Shown here: positions 36,450 to 47,213 of the stretch, one piece after another
Layout: the number at the start of each line of letters is the position of its first letter
Numbering within the stretch: the first letter of the stretch is position 1
Origin: Ramlibacter sp.
GTDB taxonomy: Bacteria; Pseudomonadota; Gammaproteobacteria; Burkholderiales; Burkholderiaceae_C
Direction: 5' to 3'
Length of the DNA: 64,000 bases
NCBI GenBank assembly: GCA_016713005.1
Contig: JADJPY010000001.1
Span: forward strand, 1-64,000
Translations under genes and position numbers: made by a program
Notes under the pieces: model-generated
Database searches by the model: none
Told to the model about the DNA's origin: nothing
Seen by the model: only the letters and a program-made list of their open reading frames with translations

Positions 36450-38195
36450 ATGCGCGTCAGTCAAGTGGCGGACAACTACGCAGCCCTGCATGCCAGCCTG
36501 CGCTGGCAGGTGCCCCAGCAGTTCAACATGGCCCAGGTCTGCTGTGCGCGCTGGGCGCAACAGCCCGACGCGGACGAGCGCATCGCCATCCATGCGCACC
36601 GCCCGGGTGGGGTGGACACGAGCTACACCTTCGCCCAGCTGTACGACGCGGCCAACCGCCTGTCCAATGTGCTCGCGGTGCTGGGTGTGGAGCGCGGGGA
36701 CCGGGTCGCCATCGTGCTGCCACAGCGTTTTGAGACAGCCGTCGCGTACATGGCGGTGCTGCAGATGGGCGCGGTGGGCATGCCGCTGTCCACGCTGTTC
36801 GGGCCCGAGGCGCTGGAGTTCCGGCTGCACGACAGCGAGGCGCGTGTGGCCATCTGCGACAACGCCTCGGTCCACGCCCTGCTGTCGGTGCGCGAGAACT
36901 GTCCGTTGCTGGAGACAGTGATCGGCGTGGGCGACGCCCGCATGCACCCCGAGATCGACCTGGACTTTGATCTGGCGCTGGCCCAGGAGCCCGGGCATTT
37001 CCGGCCGGTTGAGACGCTGGCCGACGACCCCGCCGTGCTGATCTACACCAGTGGCACCACGGGCCAGCCCAAGGGCGCACTGATCCCGCACCGGGCGCTG
37101 ATCGGCAACCTCAGCGGATTCGTCTGCAGCCAGAACTGGTTTGGTTTTGACGGCAAGGCCAATGCGCACAGCGACGCCATATTCTGGTCGCCCGCGGACT
37201 GGGCCTGGACGGGCGGACTGATGGACGCCTTGCTGCCCACGCTGTACTTTGGCCGGCCCATCGTCGCGTGCAACGCGCGCTTCAGCCCTGAACTGGCGTT
37301 TTCGCTGATGCAGCAGTACGGGGTGACGCACAGCTTCCTGTTCCCGACTGCGCTCAAGGCCATGATGAAGGCTTTCCCGAAGCCGCGCGGCCGGTTCAGC
37401 CTGAAGCTGCAGGCCATGATGAGTGCCGGAGAGGCGGTCGGCGATGCCGTGTTTGCGTATTGCCGGGACGAGCTGGGCATCACGGTCAACGAGATGTTCG
37501 GACAGACCGAGATCAACTACGTCGTCGGGAACTGCTCTCGCTATTGGCCCGCCAGGCCCGGGAGCATGGGCAAAGCCTATCCGGGCCACCGGGTTGCGGT
37601 GATTGACGACGATGGAAACGAATGCCCGGTGGGTGCGCCGGGCGACGTGGCTGTGAACCGCCTTGACGTGCACGGCCACCCGGACCCGATCTTTTTTCTG
37701 GGCTACTGGAAGAACCCGGCGGCCACCGCCGCCAAGTACACCGGTGACTGGTGCCGTACTGGTGATGTGGCCGTGCGCGACGCTGATGGGTACCTCTGGT
37801 ACCAGGGGCGTGCTGACGATGTCTTCAAGGCCGCGGGCTACCGCATCGGACCAGGCGAGATCGAGAACTGCCTGGTCAAGCACCCGGCGGTGGCCAACGC
37901 GGCCGTGGTGCCCAAGCCCGACCGCGAGCGCGGCGCGCTGGTCAAGGCATACGTCGTTCTTGCTCCTGATTTTGTAGCGGGACGTCCAGCATCCGCGGGG
38001 GCTGCAGCCGAATTTGATGCAAAAATCACGGCCCAGCTGCAGGCCCATGTGCGGGGCAAGCTGGCGCCCTACGAATACCCCAAGGAGATTGAGTTCATCG
38101 ACGCCCTGCCAATGACGACCACCGGCAAGGTGCAGCGGCGCGTGCTGCGCCTGCAGGAGGAAGCGCGCGCCCGTACACTGGGCGTGATTGCCTGA
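36450..38195 (+). CDS. AMP-dependent acyl-CoA synthetase (medium-chain / acetyl-CoA synthetase-like)
   Basis: Activates a carboxylic acid with ATP and CoA via an acyl-AMP. The start at ATG 36450 is supported by CAGGAG just upstream and by the N-terminal consensus. 581 residues. The P-loop-like YTSGTTGQPKG is at about 199-209, adenine/acyl pocket 'EMFGQTEINYVVGN' near 350, hinge 'YTGDWCRTGDVAVRDADGY', and the C-terminal catalytic lysine in 'TTTGKVQRR' near 558. A dispersed repeat (37961-38027) adds a low-complexity stretch 'DFVAGRPASAGAAAEF' to the C-terminal domain. The exact acid is not determinable; benzoate, butyrate and propionate are possibilities. It is 10 bp ahead of the aldo/keto reductase. 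Confidence 0.9.
   Translation: MRVSQVADNYAALHASLRWQVPQQFNMAQVCCARWAQQPDADERIAIHAHRPGGVDTSYTFAQLYDAANRLSNVLAVLGVERGDRVAIVLPQRFETAVAYMAVLQMGAVGMPLSTLFGPEALEFRLHDSEARVAICDNASVHALLSVRENCPLLETVIGVGDARMHPEIDLDFDLALAQEPGHFRPVETLADDPAVLIYTSGTTGQPKGALIPHRALIGNLSGFVCSQNWFGFDGKANAHSDAIFWSPADWAWTGGLMDALLPTLYFGRPIVACNARFSPELAFSLMQQYGVTHSFLFPTALKAMMKAFPKPRGRFSLKLQAMMSAGEAVGDAVFAYCRDELGITVNEMFGQTEINYVVGNCSRYWPARPGSMGKAYPGHRVAVIDDDGNECPVGAPGDVAVNRLDVHGHPDPIFFLGYWKNPAATAAKYTGDWCRTGDVAVRDADGYLWYQGRADDVFKAAGYRIGPGEIENCLVKHPAVANAAVVPKPDRERGALVKAYVVLAPDFVAGRPASAGAAAEFDAKITAQLQAHVRGKLAPYEYPKEIEFIDALPMTTTGKVQRRVLRLQEEARARTLGVIA
37961..38027 (+). repeat. Dispersed ~66-bp repeat, copy inside the acyl-CoA synthetase gene
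   Basis: Reads GCTCCTGATTTTGTAGCGGG, then CCAGCATCCGCGGGGGCTGC and AGCCGAATTTGATGCAAAAA. Block order matches the intergenic copy at 48060-48126. It is read through in frame. Confidence 0.85.
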
Positions 38196-38205
38196 GGAAC
38201 CCCGA

Positions 38206-39291
38206 ATGAAGACCGTCAAGCTGGGCCAAAGCGCCCTGGAAGTCACGCCCGTGTGCCTGGGCACGATGACCTTTGGAGAGCAGGTGGGAGAGGACGATGC
38301 CCACGCCATCCTGAGCCATTCGCTGGCGCGGGGCGTCAACTTCATCGACACGGCCGAGATGTACGCCGTGCCCGCCCGGGCGGAGACCTGTGGCGCGACC
38401 GAGACCATCATCGGCAACTGGTTTGCCAAAACCCCGGGCGCGCGTCGCAAGACCGTGCTGGCCACCAAGGTGGCGGGTCCTTCGCGCGGCATGCCCTGGG
38501 TGCGTGCTGGCAGTGGCATGACGGCGGCGGACATCATCGCGTCGTGCGAGGGGTCGCTGCGGCGGCTGCAGACGGATGTGATCGACCTGTACCAGATCCA
38601 CTGGCCCGAGCGGCATGTCCCCGCCTTTGGCATCACCTACTTTGACCCCGCCAAGGACAAACCCCAGACCTCGCTGCACGAGCAGCTGGAAGCGCTGGGC
38701 CGGCTGGTGAAGGCCGGCAAGGTTCGCGCCATCGGCCTGTCCAACGAGACGCCCTACGGCGTACACGAATTCGTGCGCCTGGCCGAGCAGCACGGCCTGC
38801 CGCGCGTGGCCACGGTGCAAAACGTCTACTGCCTGATCAGCCGCGGCGTGGACAACGCGCTGGACGAAACCCTGTACCGGCTGGGGGTGTCGCTGCTGGC
38901 CTACTCGCCCCTGGGTTTTGGTCTGCTCACAGGCAAGTACGACGCCTGCGGCATTGATCCGGCAGCGGGTGGCGCCGACTGGGGGCCAGGCGCGCCCCGC
39001 GATGGGCGGATCGCCCGGTTCGAGTCCGTGCGCAAGCAGCGCTGGGGCCGCCCCGAGGCGCTGGCCGCCGCGCGCCGCTACAACCAGCTGGCCCGGGACA
39101 ACGGCCTCACACCCGCTCAGATGGCGCTGGCGTTCTGTTACACCCGCTGGAGCGTGGCCAGCACCATCATCGGTGTCACTTCACTGGCTCAGCTGGACGA
39201 AGACCTGGACGCTTACGGCACCACGCTCTCCGCGTCCGTGCTGGCCGAGATCGACCGCATCCGCTGGGAGCTGCGCGACCCGGCGAACTGA
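38206..39291 (+). CDS. Aldo/keto reductase (Tas-like)
   Basis: NADPH-dependent oxidoreductase with a TIM-barrel fold. 361 residues from ATG 38206 (MKTVKLGQSA); an upstream ATG at 38188 overlaps the synthetase gene and does not match the family. The catalytic tetrad can be read as Asp and Tyr in 'FIDTAEMY', Lys in 'ATKVAG' and His in 'YQIHWPER'. The cofactor-binding C-terminus 'WSVASTIIGVTSLAQLDEDLDA' is typical. Closest in style to E. coli Tas. The physiological substrate is not known. Co-directional with the synthetase 10 bp upstream. Confidence 0.93.
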   Translation: MKTVKLGQSALEVTPVCLGTMTFGEQVGEDDAHAILSHSLARGVNFIDTAEMYAVPARAETCGATETIIGNWFAKTPGARRKTVLATKVAGPSRGMPWVRAGSGMTAADIIASCEGSLRRLQTDVIDLYQIHWPERHVPAFGITYFDPAKDKPQTSLHEQLEALGRLVKAGKVRAIGLSNETPYGVHEFVRLAEQHGLPRVATVQNVYCLISRGVDNALDETLYRLGVSLLAYSPLGFGLLTGKYDACGIDPAAGGADWGPGAPRDGRIARFESVRKQRWGRPEALAAARRYNQLARDNGLTPAQMALAFCYTRWSVASTIIGVTSLAQLDEDLDAYGTTLSASVLAEIDRIRWELRDPAN

Positions 39292-39318
39292 GGGGCAGCC
39301 CTCCGCAACCATCCGCCC

Positions 39319-39810
39319 ATGGGCAAGACCGGTCACGTCAGCGAAACCCCCGCCACCGCCTGGCTGCGGGCGAACAAGGTCGCCTTCACCGAGCATCCCT
39401 ATGAGTATCTGGAGCATGGCGGCGCGCAGCACAGCGCGCAGGTGCTGGGCGTGGACCCGTTTGCCGTGGTCAAGACACTGGTGATGGAGGACGACAAGGC
39501 GCGCCCGCTCATTGTCCTGATGCACGGCAACCGCACGGTTTCGACCAAGAACCTGGCGCGCCAGATCGGCGCCAAGTCGGTGGCGCCCTGCAAACCCGAA
39601 GTGGCCAACCGCCACAGCGGTTATCTGGTGGGCGGCACCTCGCCGTTTGGCACGCGCCGCGTGATGCCGGTGTACATCGAGGAGGGCATCCTCGGCCTGC
39701 CGCGCATCCTCATCAATGGCGGGCGGCGGGGCTACCTGGTGGGCATCGATCCGCAGGTCTGCGTGGCGCTGCTGGGCGCCCGACCGGTGCAGTGCGCGCT
39801 GGCAGAATAG
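39319..39810 (+). CDS. ybaK: Cys-tRNA(Pro)/Cys-tRNA(Cys) deacylase
   Basis: YbaK/EbsC-type trans-editing enzyme that hydrolyses Cys mischarged on tRNA-Pro. 163 residues, the usual family length. It carries the family segments 'VKTLVM' with the following 'VLMHGNRTVSTKNLAR', the conserved 'GYLVGGTSPFG' and the C-terminal 'ILINGGRRGYLVGI'. Cytoplasmic. It sits 27 bp after the aldo/keto reductase and 25 bp before plsY. Confidence 0.94.
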   Translation: MGKTGHVSETPATAWLRANKVAFTEHPYEYLEHGGAQHSAQVLGVDPFAVVKTLVMEDDKARPLIVLMHGNRTVSTKNLARQIGAKSVAPCKPEVANRHSGYLVGGTSPFGTRRVMPVYIEEGILGLPRILINGGRRGYLVGIDPQVCVALLGARPVQCALAE

Positions 39811-39835
39811 CGGCTCCCCACGCATCGAGGCTGCC

Positions 39836-40465
39836 TTGCAAAACCTGTATCCCCTGCTTGCCGCGCTGGCGGCCTACCTGGCCGGTTCCCTGTCGTTCGC
39901 GGTCATCGTCAGCCGCCTCATGGGGCTGAAGGATCCTCGCACCTTTGGCAGCAAGAACCCGGGCGCCACCAACGTGCTGCGTTCGGGCAGCAAGGTGGCG
40001 GCCATCCTCACGCTGTTGCTGGACGCACTCAAGGGGTTTGTCCCGGTGCTGCTGGTGCAGTGGCTGGGCAAGCCCTTCGGGATGGAAGACGGCACGGTCG
40101 CGCTGGTCGGGCTGGCAGCTTTTCTGGGACACCTCTGGCCAGTGTTCTTCCGCTTTCAGGGCGGCAAGGGCGTGGCCACCGCCATTGGCGTGGTGTTTGG
40201 CGTGCATCCCCTGCTGGGCGTGGCGACGGGCGCAACCTGGCTGATCATCGCCTACTTCTTCCGCTATTCGTCGCTGGCCTCCCTGGTGGCGGCGGCGTTC
40301 GCGCCGGCGTACTACATGCTGGGTGACCGCGTCCAGTGGTACACCGAGCGGCCCGTGACACTGATGCTGGTGGCCGTGGCGTTCCTGCTGGCCCTGCGCC
40401 ACCGCGAGAACATCAACCGTCTGATCCAGGGCAAGGAGTCGAAGATCGGCGCCAAGGCGGCCTGA
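39836..40465 (+). CDS. plsY: Glycerol-3-phosphate acyltransferase (acyl-phosphate type)
   Basis: Inner-membrane enzyme that transfers an acyl group from acyl-phosphate to glycerol 3-phosphate, the first step of phospholipid synthesis. 209 residues with several hydrophobic helices; signature loops are 'SKNPGATNVLR' (about residues 38-48) and 'FQGGKGVATAIG'. The start is an uncommon TTG at 39836 with GAGG six bases ahead (39827-39830). No ATG fits the normal N-terminus, and longer forms of the frame overlap ybaK out of character. The C-terminus 'HRENINRLIQGKESKIG' is typical. Confidence 0.95.
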   Translation: MQNLYPLLAALAAYLAGSLSFAVIVSRLMGLKDPRTFGSKNPGATNVLRSGSKVAAILTLLLDALKGFVPVLLVQWLGKPFGMEDGTVALVGLAAFLGHLWPVFFRFQGGKGVATAIGVVFGVHPLLGVATGATWLIIAYFFRYSSLASLVAAAFAPAYYMLGDRVQWYTERPVTLMLVAVAFLLALRHRENINRLIQGKESKIGAKAA

Positions 40466-40503
40466 TCGGCGGCCCGCAAGGTGGGCCAGAACACCTGTTC
40501 GCC

Positions 40504-41145
40504 TCAGTACCGGCGATCCAACACCATCTGGTCGTTTTCGCGCTTCATCTGGAAGCGGGTCAGAAAGCTGTTGCCCAGCAGCACAAACGGCATGGATTGC
40601 TGGGCGACGACGGCGTCCACCTCATAGACCTCGACGTCACCGATGCGAACCGAGGCCAGCTTGACCCGCCAGGCCTGCGCGACGCCGTTGGCGGTGCTCA
40701 TCTGCACGCGCTGGCCCTTGCTCACGTCCAGCCCCAGACGCTGCGCTTCCGCCGCGCCCAGCGACACCACAGTGGCGCCCGTGTCCACCAGGAAGTTGAC
40801 CGACCGGCCGTTGATGGTGCCCAGCGCCATGAAATGACCGCCGCCATCGGCATGCAGCACGATGCGCGTGCCACGGGCGGAACCGCCGCCGCTTGCGCCC
40901 ACACTGGCCGGGCTTTCCCCCACGCGCAGGGTGTGGCGCCGCCCGCCGAACTCCACCACCGCCTGATCCCCGGCGGTGGAGAGTACCTTGACGCCCTGGT
41001 GCGTTTCGCCAGCCGCCACGCCGCGGGGTGCACCGCCGTCCACGATCAGCAGCGCCTTTGCGCCCAGCATGCCCTGCAGCGCCACGGTCTGGGCCGCGAG
41101 GGACAGCGGCAGCAACAGGCCCAGCAGGGGCAGGACGGCTTTCAT
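40504..41145 (-). CDS. Retropepsin-like aspartic protease, exported
   Basis: 213 residues from ATG 41145. A cleavable signal peptide is visible (MKAVLPLLGLLLPLSLAAQ). The C-terminal half is a clan-AA aspartic protease fold with the single catalytic motif VDTGAT and the later 'LLGNSFL' turn. As in retropepsins, one motif per chain means it should work as a dimer. The location is probably periplasmic, and the substrate is unknown. It lies convergent to plsY and follows yajQ on the minus strand with a GC-rich repeat between them. A longer start at 41163 would put charged residues ahead of the signal and is less likely. Confidence 0.87.
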   Translation of the reverse strand: MKAVLPLLGLLLPLSLAAQTVALQGMLGAKALLIVDGGAPRGVAAGETHQGVKVLSTAGDQAVVEFGGRRHTLRVGESPASVGASGGGSARGTRIVLHADGGGHFMALGTINGRSVNFLVDTGATVVSLGAAEAQRLGLDVSKGQRVQMSTANGVAQAWRVKLASVRIGDVEVYEVDAVVAQQSMPFVLLGNSFLTRFQMKRENDQMVLDRRY

Positions 41146-41151
41146 GTGCAG

Positions 41152-41232
41152 GCCATTGCGCAAGCGGCTGCGCCGGGCCGCTGGAGGCGCCCCCTTGAGG
41201 CGGTGGCACCGCGGGCGCTTTTGGGGGGAGCC
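41152..41232 (-). repeat. GC-rich REP-like element between yajQ and the retropepsin gene
   Basis: The minus strand reads GGCTCCCCCC, then CTCAAGGGGGCGCC and GCGGCCCGGCGCAG. This is the same GGGGGC ... GGCCCGGCG order as the copies at 34280 and 47214, but more diverged. It fills nearly all of the 88-bp gap. Confidence 0.65.
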
Positions 41233-41233
41233 A

Positions 41234-41719
41234 TCAATCCCTGAAATTGTTGAACGACAGCGGCACGTCGGTGATGTCCTTGCGCACCAGCGCCATGGCC
41301 GCCTGCAAATCGTCGCGCTTGGCGCCCGTCACCCGCACAGCGTCACCCTGGATGGCGGCCTGCACCTTGAGCTTGCTGTCCTTGATGAGGCGGGTGATTT
41401 TCTTGGCCTGCTCGCCTTCGATGCCGTTGCGCACCTTGATCACCTGCTTGACCTTGTCTCCGCCGATCTTCTGGACGTCGCCCTTGTCCAGGAAGCGCAC
41501 GTCCACATTGCGCTTGGTGAGCTTGTTGCGCAGGATGTCCTCGACCTGCACTAGCTGGAAATCGGCGTCGCCAAACAGCGTGATCTCCTTCTCCTTGAGC
41601 TCAATCGCTGCCGAGGTGCCCTTGAAGTCGAACCGGGTGGCGATTTCCTTGGCGGCGTTGTCAACCGCGTTCTTCACCTCGACCATGTTGGGTTCGCAGA
41701 CGGTATCAAATGAGGGCAT
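41234..41719 (-). CDS. yajQ: YajQ-family nucleotide-binding protein
   Basis: 161 residues of the UPF0234/YajQ family; Xanthomonas and Pseudomonas members bind cyclic di-GMP and influence virulence and biofilm genes. The conserved start [22 protein letters not shown] fixes ATG 41719. Further family blocks are '[20 protein letters not shown]' and the C-terminal '[20 protein letters not shown] ... PLSFNNFRD'. Soluble, cytoplasmic, two ferredoxin-like halves expected from the family. In a strain with a giant adhesin a c-di-GMP effector is notable, but no direct link is visible here. Confidence 0.94.
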   Translation of the reverse strand: MPSFDTVCEPNMVEVKNAVDNAAKEIATRFDFKGTSAAIELKEKEITLFGDADFQLVQVEDILRNKLTKRNVDVRFLDKGDVQKIGGDKVKQVIKVRNGIEGEQAKKITRLIKDSKLKVQAAIQGDAVRVTGAKRDDLQAAMALVRKDITDVPLSFNNFRD

Positions 41720-41760
41720 GTCGGGGCCTTGGACGTGACGCTGGGCGGAGATGCGCAATT

Positions 41761-43617
41761 CTAGGGCGGCCCGGCCAGGGAGAGCCAGTCCTGCAGCATG
41801 GGTTCGATCTGGGTCAAGTCAGCGTGATGGCGGTATGCCCGGTCGACCGCCCGGGTGCGCTGCTCGTTCCAGCGCTGTTCGGGCCAGTCCAGCATGTCCT
41901 TCAGCAGGCGAGAAACCTCCTCGGCCCCGTTGTAGTACATCGCGGCCGACCCGCCGTACTCGCGCGCGCCCTGGCCTTCCCTCAGCAGAGGCACGGTTCC
42001 ACAGGCCATCGCCTCGGCGATCGAAATGGGCTCGCCAAATGGCTGGCTGTAGCCGAAGGTGTGAAGGTACACACCGGCCTTGCGCATCATCGCGGCCATT
42101 TCGGGGTATTGGACGTCTTCAAGGATTTCCACCGGCTGGCCCAGCTGCTCATTCAGTGCCAGCAGTTCTGCGCGGGTCTGCGCCCCGCTGGCGTTGGTGG
42201 AGAGCACCAGACGGAACCGGTATTCCGGCCGCAGCGCCGCCACGCGGATGAACAGGTCCAGCTCCTTGGTGGGCAGGCAGGCGCCGCAGCGCAGGACCAG
42301 CCGCCCGTCCTTGCCCGGTTCCGGGTAGTAACGCGAGGTGTCCACCAGCGCGTGGGAAGCCACCAGCTTGCCCTTGCGGACAAACCCGGGTCCATGCAGA
42401 TGGGGAAACAGGTGCACGCGCCTGACCCACGGCAGCGCCAGCACCCGGTCCAGATCCTTCGCCGAGTGGTCGAACCCGTGCGCCTTGACAGTGACGGGCA
42501 AGCCCAGCGCCTGCAGCCGAGTGCGCTGCTTGAGCACGGAGGTGATCCAGTGCACATGCACCACATGCGGGCGAAAGGCGGCTGCACGTTGCTGCAGATG
42601 CTCCAGGCCCACGGTAACGGGCGCGGTGGCCACACCCCGGGAGATGGGTTCCGCCCAGGACACCACCTCGACCGACACCCCACGCGACTGGAGAGCGCGG
42701 ATCTCCGCATGGATGTAGCTTTCAGACAATTGCGGATAGTCGTACACCACCAGCATCACGCGCAGGGGACGTGGCAAGGGGGGCAGGAACTTGCACTCGA
42801 TGCGGAAAGCCGACTCGCCTGAAGGCACCTGGTTGGTGATGCGGGTGTGATCGCCCGCGCGGTATCGCACGGCCATGCGGGGCACCGCCATGGGCTCGTG
42901 TGAGCGGGTGTACCGCAGGGTCAGGTCCCAGTCGCTGTACCGCTTCAGCTGGGGGTCAAAGGCCCCCAGCGCGGCCACCAGCGCAAGGCGGTGGCTGAAG
43001 CAGTTCATGTCCAGCGAGAGCCTGCCGATGCGCAAGTCTTCCCAGGTGAAGCGCGGGAATGTCACCTCGTCGCGCGCCGTCCACAACCACAGTTGCGCGG
43101 CGTGGGCACATTGCGCCTGGGGGTGCGCGTCATACATCGCTGCCAGCGCCTCAAGGTAATCGGGGAACCAGGCGTTGTCGTCGTCCAGGTAGGCCACGAC
43201 CTCGCCGGTGGCACTGGCCAGCGCAAGGTTGCGGGCCGCGCTCACACCGGCAGAAGTCTCCTGGCGCAAGCACCGGATGCGCGGGTCGGCGGCCGCCAGT
43301 TCTGCCAGCAAGGCCGGTGTGTCGTCGGTGCTCGCGTCGTCCACGATCAGCAGCTCCCAGGCGGCATGGCTTTGGGCCTGCACGCTGCGAACCGCCTCCC
43401 CGATCATGTGGGAGCGGTTGCGGGTGGGCATCACGATGGAGATGCGCAGCTGGGGATTGGCGGCAGGCAGGCCGACGAGTCCGCGCACGCGGCGCATTTC
43501 GGCGAACGCGGCGCGCGATTTCCAGTACAGGCGAAGCGTGCGCCAGCGCCCGCGCAGCGCGCCTGCGGCGGTCCAGCTTTCCCAGTCGGCGGGCAGCAAG
43601 GGCCCCCATCGCTCCAT
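41761..43617 (-). CDS. Two-domain glycosyltransferase (GT2 + GT4)
   Basis: 618 residues. The N-terminal GT-A domain has '[20 protein letters not shown]' (about 59-78), '[19 protein letters not shown]' and the metal-site '[16 protein letters not shown]' (about 145-160). The C-terminal half from about residue 280 is a GT-B fold of GT4 type, with '[28 protein letters not shown]' and the nucleotide-sugar site '[19 protein letters not shown]'. Start at ATG 43617 with AGGAG ahead; earlier starts run into the divergent murB leader. A cytoplasmic enzyme, probably for a surface polysaccharide or protein glycan. The acceptor is unknown. It stands alone rather than in a polysaccharide cluster, which is unusual. 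Confidence 0.9.
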   Translation of the reverse strand: MERWGPLLPADWESWTAAGALRGRWRTLRLYWKSRAAFAEMRRVRGLVGLPAANPQLRISIVMPTRNRSHMIGEAVRSVQAQSHAAWELLIVDDASTDDTPALLAELAAADPRIRCLRQETSAGVSAARNLALASATGEVVAYLDDDNAWFPDYLEALAAMYDAHPQAQCAHAAQLWLWTARDEVTFPRFTWEDLRIGRLSLDMNCFSHRLALVAALGAFDPQLKRYSDWDLTLRYTRSHEPMAVPRMAVRYRAGDHTRITNQVPSGESAFRIECKFLPPLPRPLRVMLVVYDYPQLSESYIHAEIRALQSRGVSVEVVSWAEPISRGVATAPVTVGLEHLQQRAAAFRPHVVHVHWITSVLKQRTRLQALGLPVTVKAHGFDHSAKDLDRVLALPWVRRVHLFPHLHGPGFVRKGKLVASHALVDTSRYYPEPGKDGRLVLRCGACLPTKELDLFIRVAALRPEYRFRLVLSTNASGAQTRAELLALNEQLGQPVEILEDVQYPEMAAMMRKAGVYLHTFGYSQPFGEPISIAEAMACGTVPLLREGQGAREYGGSAAMYYNGAEEVSRLLKDMLDWPEQRWNEQRTRAVDRAYRHHADLTQIEPMLQDWLSLAGPP

Positions 43618-43670
43618 CTCGTACTCCTGCGAATCTGCGTGCGGGGCACACGTTACCATTCCCGCACGCC

Positions 43671-44707
43671 ATGGTTGCCATCGAACACCACATTTCACTT
43701 CAGCCGTTCAACAGCTTCGGCATTGCGGCGCGCGCCCTGTCGCTGGCGCGCCTGCACCAGGCCGGCGATGTGGCCGATCTCGTGCGGGAGCGCGGGCTGC
43801 AAGGCTGCTTCATCCTCGGCGGTGGCAGCAACATTGTCCTGACCGGGGACGTGCGCGCGCTGGTTCTCAAGGTCGAGATCATGGGTCGCCGCCTTGTGGG
43901 CGAGACGGCGCGCGACTGGATTGTGGAAGCTGGCGCGGGCGAAAGCTGGCACGGGCTTGTTGAATGGACCCTGGACCAGGGCTGGCCGGGCCTGGAGAAC
44001 CTGGCCCTGATTCCCGGAACAGTGGGGGCGCGCCGGTGCAGAACATTGGCGCGTACGGGGTGGAGTTGCAGGACCGGTTTGATTCACTGGATGCAGTGGA
44101 TCTGGCAACGGGGGAGACCTTTACGCTGGATGCAGCACGGTGCGGCTTCGGTTACCGTGACTCGGTGTTCAAGCACGCCAGCGGGCTGGGGCTGGCCGGC
44201 AAGGCTGTCATCACCGCGGTGCGTTTTGCCTTGCCCAAGGCCTGGAGGCCCGAACTGGGCTACCTGGACCTGCAGCGCCGTACGGCAGACACCGGCATTG
44301 CCCGTCCCGATGCGCGTCAGGTGTTTGAGTGGGTCTGCGCCATCCGCCGCGCCAAGCTGCCGGACCCACGCGTGCTGGGCAATGCCGGCAGCTTCTTCAA
44401 GAACCCCACCGTCACGCCCGAGCAGTGCGCCGACATCATCGCCCGCGACCCCAACGTGGTGCACTACCCCATGCCCGATGGCAGCGTCAAGCTGGCCGCG
44501 GGCTGGCTGATCGACGCCTGCGGCTGGAAAGGCAAGTCGGTGGGCAACGCCGCCGTCTACGAAAAGCAGGCGCTGGTGCTGGTCAACCGCGGCGGGGCTG
44601 AGCACCCCGCGACCGGGGGTGAGGTGATGACGCTGGCCCGGGCGATCCAGACCAGCGTCTACGAGCGCTTCGGCATCCTGCTCCAGCCGGAGCCGGTCGT
44701 CGTCTGA
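43671..44707 (+). CDS. murB: UDP-N-acetylenolpyruvoylglucosamine reductase, frameshifted
   Basis: Reduces UDP-GlcNAc-enolpyruvate to UDP-MurNAc with NADPH and FAD, in peptidoglycan precursor synthesis. It starts at ATG 43671 ([18 protein letters not shown]) and reads through the FAD-site '[11 protein letters not shown]' to '[11 protein letters not shown]'. The frame then breaks at 44030: one G is missing, and restoring it reads [15 protein letters not shown] continuously into the frame that ends at 44707. The second half has 'GYRDSVFK' and the catalytic-serine segment '[11 protein letters not shown]', both intact, and the C-terminal Glu region. About 345 residues when repaired. Since the enzyme is essential and all else is conserved, a sequence error is more likely than a real pseudogene. 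Confidence 0.92.
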
Positions 44708-44708
44708 G

Positions 44709-46058
<1,350 letters not shown>

Positions 46059-46376
46059 TCAGCCGAAATGGCAGATGTAGTGGTAGGCCCCGGTCACGCG
46101 GATCTCGAACGAAGAATTGCCCGGCACGCTGAACTTCTCGCCGGCGGAAGACCGGATCCAGGCGTCGCTGCCGGCGAGCCTGTACTCGCAGTCACCGGCC
46201 ACGCATTCCATGATCTCGGGGGCGCCGGTGTTGAAGGTCAGGCTGGCCGGCAGGATCACGCCGACGGATTTTTTGGTGCCATCGGGAAAGGTGACGCTGT
46301 GGCTCACGCATTTGCCGTCAAAGTACACGTTGGCTCGGGTGGTGACGGCGATGCCGTTGAGGGTGTCGGTGGTCAT
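46059..46376 (-). CDS. ppnP: Pyrimidine/purine nucleoside phosphorylase
   Basis: 105 residues of the small cupin-like PpnP (YaiE, former DUF1255) family, which splits several nucleosides with phosphate. Typical blocks are 'ANVYFDGKCVSHSV', 'GVILPASLTFNT', 'EIMECVAGDCEYRL' and the C-terminal 'YHYICHF'. Length matches the family (about 95-105). It is divergent from the ECF sigma gene, with 136 bp between starts. Confidence 0.94.
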   Translation of the reverse strand: MTTDTLNGIAVTTRANVYFDGKCVSHSVTFPDGTKKSVGVILPASLTFNTGAPEIMECVAGDCEYRLAGSDAWIRSSAGEKFSVPGNSSFEIRVTGAYHYICHFG

Positions 46377-46512
46377 GGAGCGTCCTGCCTTGCGGCACGC
46401 GGAAAATCGGTTGGGGGAAACCCGGCATTTTACCGGGGATGGCTGCCCTGGCCGCGCAAGTGCATCCGCTCGGGGGTATCGTGCGTATCAAATTCAACCC
46501 CTCACCAGTCGC

Positions 46513-47106
46513 ATGCCCACTGAAACGACCGATCCCCTGGACGACCGCCTGCGCAGCCTGCTTGCCCGCGTCGCCGAACAGGACGCCACCAGCGAGGCTG
46601 CGCTGCGCGAACTCTACGACCTGAGTGCCTCCCGCCTGTATGGCGTGGCGCTGCGCGTCACCGGCAACCGGGAATGGGCCGAAGACGTGCTTCAGGAGGC
46701 CTACCTCAACATCTGGCGGGTGGCCGACGACTACCGCTCTGCCCTGAGTCCACCGCTGGCCTGGATGGGCGTGATCGTTCGCAGCCGCGCGCTGGACTTC
46801 CTGCGCCGCCGCGCCAGCCAGCGGGTGGACCACGCGGTGGAGCTGGACGAGACGGTCCACGATTCGGTGGCCGCCGACACTCCCGGGCCGATGGACACCA
46901 CCGAAGCCAGCGAGCAGGCCTGGGCGCTGCACGAGTGCATGCGCAAGCTCGACGCGAAGCAGCGCGAGGTGGTCAGCCTGGCCTACCTGCGCGACCTGAG
47001 CCACAGCGAGCTGGCCCAACAGCTGCGCCTGCCGCTGGGTACCGTGAAATCGTGGATCCGGCGGGGGCTTGAACAACTGCGCGGCTGCATGGCGAGGTTT
47101 GCATGA
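46513..47106 (+). CDS. ECF RNA polymerase sigma factor (SigK-like)
   Basis: 197 residues from ATG 46513. Region 2 (about 20-95) includes 'LYDLSASRLYGVALRVTGNREWAEDVLQEAYLNIWRVADDY' with the -10 recognition helix. Region 4 (about 135-190) has 'LDAKQREVVSLAYLRDLSHSELAQQLRLPLGTVKSWIRRGLEQLR', a clear helix-turn-helix. A longer frame upstream is non-coding in character. The next gene is a membrane anti-sigma factor, so this is a stress-type regulatory pair. The signal and regulon are unknown. The 191-bp gap before the anti-sigma gene is unusual for such pairs and is largely repeat DNA. Confidence 0.93.
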   Translation: MPTETTDPLDDRLRSLLARVAEQDATSEAALRELYDLSASRLYGVALRVTGNREWAEDVLQEAYLNIWRVADDYRSALSPPLAWMGVIVRSRALDFLRRRASQRVDHAVELDETVHDSVAADTPGPMDTTEASEQAWALHECMRKLDAKQREVVSLAYLRDLSHSELAQQLRLPLGTVKSWIRRGLEQLRGCMARFA

Positions 47107-47213
47107 AATGTCGCCCCCACGCTTGTCACTTCGTGTGCTGGCGGTTTGCGCAACGTTCGTGCGCGCAGCTGTACAGTGGAGCAAACCGATACCGGGCCTG
47201 CACTATGCACGTT

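Noticed and set aside
40466..40503. A terminator between the convergent plsY and retropepsin genes
   Set aside because: Some GC-rich self-complementarity but no clean stem and no T run.
43059..43670. Coding upstream of murB in the same frame
   Set aside because: Arg/Ala/Pro-rich translation antisense to the glycosyltransferase gene; the MurB N-terminus begins at 43671.
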